This document shows positions 31,566 through 39,096 of a stretch of 42,642 nucleotides of DNA, in pieces. Source of the DNA: Alphaproteobacteria bacterium UBA6347 (GTDB taxonomy: Bacteria; Pseudomonadota; Alphaproteobacteria; CAAGCB01; CAG-977); NCBI GenBank assembly GCA_002440235.1, contig DJRZ01000011.1:1-42642 (forward strand). The letters run 5' to 3'. Both the position numbers and the translations under genes were made by a program. Below the pieces are notes generated by a model. The model did not search any database, was not told the DNA's origin, and saw nothing but the letters and a program-made list of their open reading frames with translations. The stretch's first letter is position 1; the number at the start of each line of letters is the position of its first letter.

Positions 31566-32656
31566 CTTTTGTTTCCTCCCGTCATGCTCAAGCCCGATCC
31601 CGTCGAGGGAATGTCCAAGGGAACGAATCCGTAATGTTTGATCCAGCGCAAATCGGATTCAAAGAACGTGCGCAGGTCGGGAATCGCGTATTTCAGCATC
31701 GCCAGACGGTCGAGCCCGATTCCGAACGCGAAGCCCTGATAGACTTCGGGGTCGATGCCGCAGGCTTTCAGCACGTTCGGGTGAACCATGCCGCATCCCA
31801 GAATTTCCAGCCAGTCGCTGCCCGCGCCGATTTTCAATTCGCCGTTTTTGCGCGAACACCCGATGTCCATTTCCGCCGACGGTTCCGTGAACGGGAAAAA
31901 CGACGGGCGGAAACGCACGGGAACGTCGTCCAGTTCGAAAAACGTTTTGACGAATTCAATCAGACAGCCTTTCAAATGCGCCATGTTCGTTTCGGTGTCG
32001 ACGATCAGCCCTTCGACCTGATGGAACATCGGCGCGTGCGTCGCGTCGTAGTCGCAACGGTAGGTGCGCCCCGGAACGATGACGCGCACGGGCGGACGCT
32101 GTTTTTCCATCGTGCGGATCTGCACGGCGGACGTTTGCGTGCGCACGATGAACTTGTCGCCGTTTTCCTCGCCTTTCAGATAAAAAGTGTCCTGCATTTG
32201 GCGCGCGGGGTGGTTTTTCGGCGTGTTCAAAGCGGTGAAGTTGTGGAAATCGTCTTCGATATCGGGACCTTCGGCGACGTCGAAACCCATTTGTCCGAAA
32301 ATGGCGACGACCTCGTCGTACGTCTGGTACAGCGGGTGGACGCGTCCCTGCGTTTCGGGGCGGACGGGCAGAGTGACGTCCACGGCTTCGCGCGCCAGAC
32401 GGGCGTTGATTTCGTCCTCTTCCAATTTGGATTTTTTGGATTCGATCGCGTCCGCCAAAGCGTTTTTGATCGCGTTGAACCGCTGTCCCGCGGCTTTGCG
32501 TTCGTCGGGATTCATCGCGCCCAGCGATTTCATTTTTTCGGTGACGACGCCTTTTTTACCCAGAACGGAAACGCGCACGGCGTCCAAATCCGCCAGAGTC
32601 GCCGCCGATTCCACCTGTTCCAGCAGCTGTGTTTGAAGTGTGTCCAGTTCACTCAT
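31562..32656 (-). CDS. pheS: Phenylalanyl-tRNA synthetase alpha subunit
   Basis: A 364-residue class II aminoacyl-tRNA synthetase catalytic subunit. An N-terminal coiled coil (1-90) is followed by the class II core: motif 1 region around HPARQMQDTFYL, motif 2 around FHQVEGLIVD and FRPSFFPFTEPSAEMD, and motif 3 in AFGIGLDRLAMLKY near residue 325. AAGGAT lies 10 nt before the ATG. The hairpin at 32686-32709 separates it from rplT. Confidence 0.97.
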   Translation of the reverse strand: MSELDTLQTQLLEQVESAATLADLDAVRVSVLGKKGVVTEKMKSLGAMNPDERKAAGQRFNAIKNALADAIESKKSKLEEDEINARLAREAVDVTLPVRPETQGRVHPLYQTYDEVVAIFGQMGFDVAEGPDIEDDFHNFTALNTPKNHPARQMQDTFYLKGEENGDKFIVRTQTSAVQIRTMEKQRPPVRVIVPGRTYRCDYDATHAPMFHQVEGLIVDTETNMAHLKGCLIEFVKTFFELDDVPVRFRPSFFPFTEPSAEMDIGCSRKNGELKIGAGSDWLEILGCGMVHPNVLKACGIDPEVYQGFAFGIGLDRLAMLKYAIPDLRTFFESDLRWIKHYGFVPLDIPSTGSGLSMTGGNKR

Positions 32657-32685
32657 TTGCCGATATCCTTGTTGTTTTTCTATGC

Positions 32686-32709
32686 AAAAGGGGCGCGACG
32701 CGCCCCTTT
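32686..32709 (-). terminator. Hairpin between rplT and pheS
   Basis: AAAGGGGC pairs with GCCCCTTT around a 7-nt GC loop; on the minus strand only TTTT follows. It is a weak terminator or attenuator that could reduce read-through from rplT into pheST. Confidence 0.5.
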
Positions 32710-32728
32710 CGTTTCTGCAATCCGTTGC

Positions 32729-33085
32729 TTAGTTCAGAGCCGCCTTGACCTGTTCGACGACTTTGGCAAAAGCCGCGGGCTGGTTCATCGCCAGATCCGC
32801 CAGAATCTTGCGGTCCATTTCGATGCCGGCTTTGTTCAAGCCGTTGATGAATTTGGAATAGGTCAGTCCGTATTCGCGGACGCCGGCGTTGATGCGCTGA
32901 ATCCACAAAGCGCGGAAGTTGCTTTTCTTCTTGCGGCGGTCGCGGTAGGCGTACTGCAAACCTTTTTCGACTTTTTCCAAGGCGATGCGGTACAGTTTGG
33001 AATTGCTTTCGCGATAGCCTTTGGCAAGTTTCAGAATCTTTTTGTGTTTGAAATGGGCGGTCATACCGCGTTTTACACGAGCCAT
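32729..33085 (-). CDS. rplT: Ribosomal protein L20
   Basis: 118 residues, standard L20: [45 protein letters not shown], and the C-terminal [15 protein letters not shown] 50S assembly protein that also represses its own operon in several bacteria. AAGGAG is 10 nt before the ATG; rpmI lies 14 nt upstream in the same transcript. Confidence 0.98.
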   Translation of the reverse strand: MARVKRGMTAHFKHKKILKLAKGYRESNSKLYRIALEKVEKGLQYAYRDRRKKKSNFRALWIQRINAGVREYGLTYSKFINGLNKAGIEMDRKILADLAMNQPAAFAKVVEQVKAALN

Positions 33086-33099
33086 GGTTCAATTACTCC

Positions 33100-33297
33100 T
33101 TAGTTGTACGGCATGAAACGATCGATGATCTTGAAATCGCATTCGCGCAACAGCGTCGTTCCGCGCGCGTGGCGTTTCATTTTCGTTCCTTTGGAAATCA
33201 AACGGTGGCGTTTGCAGGCGAATCCGTGCTTGATGGCGCCGGAACCCGTGCGGGCGAAACGCTTTTTGACCGAGCTTTTTGTTTTCAGTTTGGGCAT
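33100..33297 (-). CDS. rpmI: Ribosomal protein L35
   Basis: 65 residues, standard L35: MPKLKTKSSVKKRFARTGSG and the end RECDFKIIDRFMPYN. AAGGAGACGG precedes the ATG. First gene of the operon; infC, often its neighbour, is absent here. Confidence 0.98.
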   Translation of the reverse strand: MPKLKTKSSVKKRFARTGSGAIKHGFACKRHRLISKGTKMKRHARGTTLLRECDFKIIDRFMPYN

Positions 33298-33394
33298 TTC
33301 CGTCTCCTTGGATAATGATTTAACGGTTCTGCGTTTTCAGGCTGCCCTGAATAAATAGCCCGAAAAACGCGATTCCCTTTTTCAAGGGCTTCTT

Positions 33395-33423
33395 TTTATA
33401 CTGTCCGCCGCGCCGGATTGCAA
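33395..33423 (-). promoter_or_regulatory. Promoter of rpmI-rplT
   Basis: On the minus strand TTGCAA (33423-33418), exact 17-nt spacer, TATAAA (33400-33395). The leader of about 90 nt includes the hairpin CCCTT-GAAA-AAGGG soon after the start, a possible site for L20 control. Confidence 0.75.
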
Positions 33424-33483
33424 GCATTATTTTCTTGTTTCGCAAAGGGATAAAGCGTACATAATCGAGCGGAGGCGAAATCC

Positions 33484-34134
33484 GTGAAATACCATTTCAG
33501 TTTAACCAAAAAAAGTCTGTGCTGTCTGTTGGGGCTGGCGGTCAGCGGTTTCGGCGTCGCGCTCAGCACCCGTCCGGATCTGGGAACCAGCCCGATTTCG
33601 GGATTGCCGTACGTGATGACCTTTATTTATCCGCTCAGCTTCGGGACGTGGACGGTGCTGGTCAACGGGCTGTTCGTTTTGACGCAGGCGGCGATTCTGG
33701 GCAAAAAATTCGGCTGGCGGCAGCTGTTGCAGATTCCTGCGGTCGTCGTGTTCGGATTCTTTATCGATCTGGGCATGTGGCTGTCGGGGCTTTATCCGCC
33801 GGAAAGCTACGCCGCGCGCATGGCGGAACAGGTCGCGGGGTGCGCGGTTCTGGCGGCGGGCATTTCGTTCGAACTGATCGCCGACGTGACCTATATGCCG
33901 GGCGAGGGGCTGATCAAAGTCATCGCCAACCGCTGGCGTCTGAATTTCGGCAGGACGAAAATCGCGTTCGACGCCGTTCTGGTCGTTTTGTCGTTCGCGA
34001 CGTCGCTGATTTTCTGCGGCAAAGTCATCGGTATCCGCGAAGGCACGCTGATCGCCGTTTTAATGGTCGGGTCGTGTATCCGCCAATTTCAAAGACCGTT
34101 CAGATTCTTTAAACGCCGGCTGGTGAAAGCGTAA
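33484..34134 (+). CDS. YczE/YitT-like membrane protein
   Basis: A 216-residue integral membrane protein of the YczE/YyaS/YitT type. The N-terminal signature LAVSGFGVALSTRPDLGTSPISGLPYV matches the family's SxxGLGTSPI-like motif. Helices follow at PLSFGTWTVLVNGLFVLTQ, LLQIPAVVVFGFFIDLGMW, VAGCAVLAAGISFELIA and FDAVLVVLSFATSLIF. MPGEGLIKVIAN in the second half is also family-like. Function unknown. The start is GTG at 33484 with GGAGG 8 nt upstream. Divergent from rpmI. Confidence 0.8.
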   Translation: MKYHFSLTKKSLCCLLGLAVSGFGVALSTRPDLGTSPISGLPYVMTFIYPLSFGTWTVLVNGLFVLTQAAILGKKFGWRQLLQIPAVVVFGFFIDLGMWLSGLYPPESYAARMAEQVAGCAVLAAGISFELIADVTYMPGEGLIKVIANRWRLNFGRTKIAFDAVLVVLSFATSLIFCGKVIGIREGTLIAVLMVGSCIRQFQRPFRFFKRRLVKA

Positions 34135-34149
34135 AAATAAAAACTTTTC

Positions 34150-34177
34150 TTGTAAAACGGCTTCAAATAAATATAAT
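34150..34177 (+). promoter_or_regulatory. Promoter of the ankyrin gene
   Basis: TTGTAA (34150-34155), 16-nt spacer, consensus TATAAT (34172-34177). Confidence 0.7.
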
Positions 34178-34217
34178 CGTTGTAATTAAGTAATAATACC
34201 GTGAAAAGGTGAAAACG

Positions 34218-34787
34218 ATGAATATTTTTGAAGCCGCCGAAAACGGCGATATTATTGAATTGAAAAAATGCATCGCTGCCGGAGAAGATGTCAACGCGAC
34301 GGACAAATACGGTCGGACAGTATTGATACTGGCGGCTTACAACGGTTGTCTTGATGTGGTTCGGTATCTGGCTGATAACGGCGCAGATGTTAATGCAATA
34401 GACAGATACGGTCGGACAGCGTTGATGTGGGCTGCTGAAAATGGTCATCTAGATGTGGTTCGGTATCTGGTCGACAAAGGGGCGGATGTCAATGTGACGG
34501 ACACAGACGGTCGGACAGCGTTGATGCGGGCTGCTGAAAATGGTCATCTAGATGTGGTTCGGTATCTGGTCGACAAAGGGGCAGATGTCAATGTGAAAAA
34601 CGAAGACGGCTGGACAGCGTTGATGCGGGCGGTATGGAGCAGTCGTTTGGACGTTGTTCAGTATCTGATAGGCAAAGCTGCTGATGTTAATGTGGCAAAA
34701 AAAGATGGTTTGACGGCGTTGATGTTGGCAGTGGCGAAAAATCGTCAGGACATCGTCGAAATCCTGAAAAAAGCGGGGGCGAAATAA
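34218..34787 (+). CDS. Ankyrin-repeat protein
   Basis: A 189-residue protein built almost wholly of about six ankyrin repeats of 33 residues (first unit AAENGDIIELKKCIAAGEDVN; others with G-x-T-A-L-M-x-A and LDVVRYLVDKGADVN). No signal peptide or other domain. Ankyrin proteins mediate protein binding and are often enriched in host-associated alphaproteobacteria. Codon use is more AT-rich than neighbours. Repeats 3 and 4 are nearly identical in DNA (34409-34497 and 34508-34596, two differences), so the array expanded recently. The ATG at 34218 has AAAAGGTG 6 nt upstream. Confidence 0.9.
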   Translation: MNIFEAAENGDIIELKKCIAAGEDVNATDKYGRTVLILAAYNGCLDVVRYLADNGADVNAIDRYGRTALMWAAENGHLDVVRYLVDKGADVNVTDTDGRTALMRAAENGHLDVVRYLVDKGADVNVKNEDGWTALMRAVWSSRLDVVQYLIGKAADVNVAKKDGLTALMLAVAKNRQDIVEILKKAGAK

Positions 34788-34846
34788 TTCCGCGGCGGGC
34801 GCGCTTTCCCGATTCGCCGCCGTTTCAGCCGGTTGTTCGCGAGTGT

Positions 34847-34875
34847 AAAAAAACGGAGCTTTCGCTCCGTTTTTT
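34847..34875. terminator. Bidirectional terminator
   Basis: AACGGAGC-TTTC-GCTCCGTT flanked by A and T runs, between the ankyrin and Bax-inhibitor genes. Confidence 0.88.
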
Positions 34876-34891
34876 CATTTTGCGGGAAATC

Positions 34892-35623
34892 TTAATCCCG
34901 TCTGTCGCCGAAAAAGCGCAACAGATAGATGAACAGGTTGATAAAGTCCAGATACAGGCTCAGCGCGCCGAAAATCGCTTTGCCGGCGATCGTGTTTTCG
35001 GTGTCGCCCTCGTTGTACATTTCGCGGATTTTAAAGGTGTCCCACGCCGTCAGACCGACGAAAATCGCGACGCCCGCGGCGGAAATCGTCCAATCCAGCG
35101 AAGAGCTGCGCACGAAAATGTTGACGATCGACGCCAGCAGCAATCCCCAGACGCCCATGTACAGAAACGATCCGACGCTTGTCATGTCGCGTTTGGTCGT
35201 GTAGCCGTACAGGCTCATGCCCAGAAACATGCCCGCGGCGATCAAAAATACGCGCAGGACGCTGACGCCCGTGTAGACCCAGAAAATCGACGTCATCGAA
35301 ACGCCCATCAGTCCCGAATAGACGACGAACAGCGTGAACGCTTTGGCGGCGTTGCCCGACGACACGGCGGATCCCAGCATGAACACCAGCGCCAGCGGGG
35401 CGACGATCGCGACCCAGCCCAGCGCGTTCGGCTGTCCCGTTTCCTGCGAAAAGAAAACGAACGCCAGCGGCGTCGTCGCCAGCAGATAGCTGACCAGAGC
35501 CGTGATCAGTAGTCCGACGGTCATATAGTTGTAGACTTTCAGCATATATTGGCGCAATCCCTCGTCGATGTCGGGCGCGCCGGCGCGCGAAACGACGGTG
35601 TCGCGGTTGGTATCAAAAGCCAT
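34892..35623 (-). CDS. Bax inhibitor-1 family membrane protein
   Basis: A 243-residue protein with seven hydrophobic helices, of the BI-1/YbhL/YccA (TMBIM) family. It starts with a soluble tail then GLRQYMLKVYNYMTVGLLITA, and family motifs include FTLFVVYSGLMGVSMTSIF and the C-terminal GALSLYLDFINLFIYLLRFFGDRRD, with the conserved paired Asp region. Bacterial members act as pH-sensitive calcium leak channels or interact with FtsH. The ATG at 35623 has GGGAGA 7 nt upstream; a longer start at 35650 is less likely. Confidence 0.93.
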   Translation of the reverse strand: MAFDTNRDTVVSRAGAPDIDEGLRQYMLKVYNYMTVGLLITALVSYLLATTPLAFVFFSQETGQPNALGWVAIVAPLALVFMLGSAVSSGNAAKAFTLFVVYSGLMGVSMTSIFWVYTGVSVLRVFLIAAGMFLGMSLYGYTTKRDMTSVGSFLYMGVWGLLLASIVNIFVRSSSLDWTISAAGVAIFVGLTAWDTFKIREMYNEGDTENTIAGKAIFGALSLYLDFINLFIYLLRFFGDRRD

Positions 35624-35753
35624 GTGCGTTTCTCCCAATAAAAAAAACATAAATCACATATAGCATAAAATAAGGGAAAACGCCAGACAATCAAGGGGAC
35701 GGAACGAAAAAGGCTTTATGCTTTTGTTAACCAATTTGTGGTCAGATAGCCGT

Positions 35754-36245
35754 ATGTACAAAGTCTTGTTCGTATGCACCGGCAATATATGCCGTTCCCC
35801 GACCGCCGAAGGCGTGTTCAGACAGAAGGTTGAACGCGCGGGGCTGGGAAACGAAATATCGGTGGATTCGGCGGGGATCAGCGGCTGGCATGCCGGCGAA
35901 TCGCCGGACGCGAGGGCTGTTGTGACGGCTTTGGATAACGGGGTGGACATCAGATCCATTCGCGCAAGGAAATTCGTTCGGGACGATTTCAAGGATTTCG
36001 ACTTGATTATCGCTCTGGATTCGTCGCATTTGGCGGCACTCGAAGAAATGCGTCCGGCTTTTTCGCCGGATCATGACAGGGCGGTGCCGGAATTGATGAT
36101 GCGATTTGCGCCGCAATATGGAACGGACGATGTCCCCGACCCCTATTACGGGGGAACGGACGGGTTTCAAAACGTGTTCGACATGATCGATTCGGCGTGC
36201 GACGGGCTTTTGAACCACATTCGGAAGGAACGCCATGCAGGTTGA
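35754..36245 (+). CDS. Low-molecular-weight phosphotyrosine phosphatase family
   Basis: A 164-residue phosphatase. The P-loop is CTGNICRS (C-x5-R) at residues 8-15, and the general-acid Asp lies in DDVPDPYYGG near 124-133. IALDSSHLAAL matches the family middle. All catalytic residues are present. The start is uncertain: the ATG at 35754 gives the usual N-terminus MYKVLFVCTG but lacks a ribosome site, while an ATG at 35718 follows AAAAAGG and would add 12 residues. It overlaps the fructosamine-kinase-like gene by 11 nt. That pairing suggests a role in removing sugar phosphates from protein lysines as well as or instead of phosphotyrosine. Confidence 0.92.
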   Translation: MYKVLFVCTGNICRSPTAEGVFRQKVERAGLGNEISVDSAGISGWHAGESPDARAVVTALDNGVDIRSIRARKFVRDDFKDFDLIIALDSSHLAALEEMRPAFSPDHDRAVPELMMRFAPQYGTDDVPDPYYGGTDGFQNVFDMIDSACDGLLNHIRKERHAG

Positions 36246-37110
36246 AAGCAATCCGCTGAGCGCGCGGGTCACCCGCGTTGTCGAGGAATCGACGGGAAAA
36301 CGGGTCGTGTCCGCCGCGACGCTGGCGGGCGGCATCGCCGACGCCAAACACGTCGTTTTGTCTGACGGAACGCAGGTCGTCGTCAAATTGCCGAAGGATT
36401 CTTCGGACGATCTGGCGGTCGAAGGCGCGGCGATGGACTATTTGAAACGCCGCACGGAACTGCCCGTGCCCGAAGTCTACTATTCCGGACCGGACGCTTT
36501 GGTGCACGAATACATTGCCGCGGACGGGACGCTGAGCGTCGATTGCGAACCCGAGGCAGCGGATCATCTGGCGAAACTGCACGCCATCACGTCGGATTCT
36601 TACGGATTCGACTTTGACACTTTGCGCGGGGGCGTTCGACAGCCCAACGCGAAAAGCGCGAAATGGGTGCCTTTTTTCACGCAAAACAGACTGCTTTACA
36701 TGGCTCGGCTGGCGTATGAAAGCGGCAATCTGCCGCCGGAAACGTACGCGCGAATCGAAAAATTCGCCGAAAACACGGAAAAATATCTGGACGAACCGCC
36801 TCGCCCCGCTTTGTTGCACGGCGACATCAGCACCACGACGATTCTGTGCCGCGGGGGGCGCGTCCGGTCGTTCGTCGATCCGGCGGTCTTTTTCGGCGAT
36901 CCGGAGTTTGAATTCGCTTACGCGGGCGAACAGCCGTCGCTGAGCAGGATTTTTTACGACAGGTACGGGGAACGCCACGTCTTCCGTTCCGGCTTTTTCG
37001 AATACAGGCAGAGCATTTACAACCTGTATCCTCTGCTGTTGAACGTCAAAACGCGCGGAGGCGCCGCTTTGCCGCGCGTGGACGCCGTTCTGAAACGGTT
37101 CGGTTTTTAG
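36235..37110 (+). CDS. Fructosamine/ketosamine-3-kinase family protein
   Basis: A 291-residue kinase with the aminoglycoside-phosphotransferase fold, FN3K branch. Nucleotide-lysine region VVVKLPKDSSDD near residue 45. Catalytic loop LLHGDISTTTIL near 192 and metal Asp in SFVDPAVFFGDPEFEFAY near 213, with DPAVFFGD-x-E as the FN3K hallmark. The usual LWSGN after HGD is replaced by ISTTT, so the metal-binding Asn is not obvious, and activity should not be taken for granted. It phosphorylates glycated lysines so that they break down. AAGGAACG precedes the ATG. Middle gene of a tight three-gene run with the LMW phosphatase and nth. Confidence 0.85.
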   Translation: MQVESNPLSARVTRVVEESTGKRVVSAATLAGGIADAKHVVLSDGTQVVVKLPKDSSDDLAVEGAAMDYLKRRTELPVPEVYYSGPDALVHEYIAADGTLSVDCEPEAADHLAKLHAITSDSYGFDFDTLRGGVRQPNAKSAKWVPFFTQNRLLYMARLAYESGNLPPETYARIEKFAENTEKYLDEPPRPALLHGDISTTTILCRGGRVRSFVDPAVFFGDPEFEFAYAGEQPSLSRIFYDRYGERHVFRSGFFEYRQSIYNLYPLLLNVKTRGGAALPRVDAVLKRFGF

Positions 37111-37112
37111 CG

Positions 37113-37751
37113 ATGACTCCCGAAAAAGTCAGGGAATTTTTCGCCCGATTGAAAAAAATCAATCCGGAACCGAAGTGCGAATTGAATTACGCGTCGCCCT
37201 ACACGCTGCTGGTGGCGATCGTCCTGTCCGCGCAGACGACGGATAAAAACGTCAACAAGGCGACGGCGGAGCTGTACAAGGTCGCCGACACTCCCGAAAA
37301 AATGCTGGCTTTGGGGGAAGAGGGGCTGAAAAAACACATTCGTTCCATCGGGCTGTTCAATTCCAAAGCCCGCAACGTGATCGCCCTGTCGCGCGACGTC
37401 GTTGAAAAACACGGCGGCGAAATACCGCTTGATTTCGACGAACTGCAAACGCTGGCGGGCGTCGGGCGCAAAACGGCGAACGTGTTTTTGAACACGTGGT
37501 GCGGACTGCCGACGTTCGGCGTCGACACGCATGTGTTCAGGCTGGGCAACCGCACGGGAATCGCGGTCGGAAAAACGCCGGTCGAGGTTGAAAAAAATCT
37601 GGAAAAAGCCGTCAGGGGCGTTATTCCCGACGGCGATTTAAAGTACGTTTCCCATTGGCTGGTTTTGCACGGACGGTACGTCTGCACGGCGAAAAAGCCC
37701 GCCTGCGCGACGTGCCCCGTCGCGGACATTTGCCCCAAAAACGGTGTTTGA
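37113..37751 (+). CDS. nth: Endonuclease III
   Basis: A 212-residue DNA glycosylase/AP lyase for oxidised pyrimidines. The helix-hairpin-helix is LAGVGRKTANV near residue 113-123 with the catalytic Lys, the catalytic Asp is in FGVDTHVFR near 137, and the iron-sulfur cluster loop is C-x6-C-x2-C-x5-C near the end (CTAKKPACATCPVADIC). It starts 2 nt after the kinase stop with no ribosome site of its own, so it depends on coupled translation. Confidence 0.96.
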   Translation: MTPEKVREFFARLKKINPEPKCELNYASPYTLLVAIVLSAQTTDKNVNKATAELYKVADTPEKMLALGEEGLKKHIRSIGLFNSKARNVIALSRDVVEKHGGEIPLDFDELQTLAGVGRKTANVFLNTWCGLPTFGVDTHVFRLGNRTGIAVGKTPVEVEKNLEKAVRGVIPDGDLKYVSHWLVLHGRYVCTAKKPACATCPVADICPKNGV

Positions 37752-37758
37752 GAAAGCT

Positions 37759-39036
37759 TTAACGCGTCGCCTGCCGCCGTTTGACGATTTCGCTCAATAA
37801 CGACGGGGACAGGGCGTCCTTGAAATTTTTGCGGCGCGCGCTTTGCGCCGGCGTTTTTTCGCGCCGGTTGTCGGGCGTCGCGCAGACTTGGCGCAAAATG
37901 CCGCGAACGCGGTCGCGGCGTTCCTGCCGCGCGGCTTTGGCTTCGGCGCGCCGTTCGTCCAGCCGTTCGCCGATTTCCTTTAAAAAGGTCTGTAAATTTT
38001 CGACGGAACGGTCGGCGGGCAGTTTCGCGGCGGCTTCGCGCGCTAAAACGTCCGACGTCAGAGGCTTGCCTTTCGCGTTCGCGCAATCGCGCGCGTGTTC
38101 CGCCCCCGTCAGTTCGACGGCTTGGTTTTTGGCGTCGCAAATGGCGCGGTAACGCTTCTTTGCCGCGTGCATTTCGCATAAAATATCGCGGGGCAGGTTG
38201 TTGACGTCCAGCTTTTGCCGCGCCCGCGACTGGCGTTCGGACGGCTTTTCGGCGGCGCGGTCGGCTTTCAGCCCGTAGCGGTTCGCCAGTTTTAAAACGT
38301 CTTTTTCCTCGTCGGTCAGATCCGTGCCTTTTTTCCGTTCGATTTCGGTCAGGTGTTCGCGCAGATGATCCAGAAATTTGGCGCGCGCGCGTTCTTCGGC
38401 GCGTTTTAAGACGTAGTCCAGATACGCTTTGTTCGCCGCCTTTTGATGATCGACGGCGTTTTGCAGTTTGCGGGGCGACGTGATTTCAACGACGGGGGGC
38501 GCGGGCGGCGGCGTCAGGCGTTGTTCCGACGAAGCAAAAGCTTTCGCATGTTCGGCGCGCAGGTTGAACAGCCATTTGAACGACGATTTTGATTGAACGG
38601 GGGCGGCTTTCGCCTTTTCCTGTTTTTTCAGCGCGACACCGCAATGCCGGCACGCTTTCATCAGCAGGGCTTTCATCGCGGGGGACAAGCCCGACGCGAC
38701 GGCGTCGAACCCGAATTCGCGCACGGCGTCCAGCAAAGACGCTATGCGCCCCAGATTGACGCTTTTTTGCGGCAGCATTTCACGGAAAACGGATCGCTTG
38801 TCGCCGGCGTCCAGAACTTTGCCGCCGCCGACAAGGTTGATTTGAACCCGTTGGCGTCCGTCCGCGCCCGTGACCAGTTCGACGGAGGAAATTTGTCCGA
38901 CGGATTTGCTGCGGCGTCCGCGCCCGATGTTCGATTGCATTTTCAATAAACGCGTCCACGCGTTTTTCAGGCGGTTCACGTCTTTGGTCGCGGCGGGCGG
39001 CGTCTGATTTTTTTCTTTGTCGTTTTCGCGTTGCAT
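37759..39036 (-). CDS. Basic protein with an LPD7-like segment, 425 aa
   Basis: A large basic protein of no firm family. Residues about 50-135 contain a segment shaped like the LPD7 (large polyvalent-protein) module: KSVNLGRIASLLDAVREFGF then DAVASGLSPAMKALLMKACR and CGVAL. The last 230 residues are charged helices rich in Lys, Arg, Glu and Ala (for example KAYLDYVLKRAEERARAKFL and ERLDERRAEAKAARQERRD). It lies 60 nt downstream of the 935-aa protein gene on the same strand, across a terminator. The similarity between the two suggests a pair. CAGGGAATCC precedes the ATG. Function unknown. Confidence 0.7.
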   Translation of the reverse strand: MQRENDKEKNQTPPAATKDVNRLKNAWTRLLKMQSNIGRGRRSKSVGQISSVELVTGADGRQRVQINLVGGGKVLDAGDKRSVFREMLPQKSVNLGRIASLLDAVREFGFDAVASGLSPAMKALLMKACRHCGVALKKQEKAKAAPVQSKSSFKWLFNLRAEHAKAFASSEQRLTPPPAPPVVEITSPRKLQNAVDHQKAANKAYLDYVLKRAEERARAKFLDHLREHLTEIERKKGTDLTDEEKDVLKLANRYGLKADRAAEKPSERQSRARQKLDVNNLPRDILCEMHAAKKRYRAICDAKNQAVELTGAEHARDCANAKGKPLTSDVLAREAAAKLPADRSVENLQTFLKEIGERLDERRAEAKAARQERRDRVRGILRQVCATPDNRREKTPAQSARRKNFKDALSPSLLSEIVKRRQATR

Positions 39037-39052
39037 GTGCGGATTCCCTGTT

Positions 39053-39085
39053 TAAAAAAAGAAAGCCCGATTCGTTCGGGCTTTC
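39053..39085 (-). terminator. Terminator after the 935-aa protein gene
   Basis: GAAAGCCCGA (39061-39070) pairs with TCGGGCTTTC (39076-39085); on the minus strand seven T residues follow. Confidence 0.85.
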
Positions 39086-39096
39086 CTTTCTGTACG

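Noticed and set aside
34089..34448. Minus-strand frame opposite the ankyrin gene
   Set aside because: It is a by-product of the repeat structure; the plus strand has a promoter, ribosome site and regular ankyrin units.
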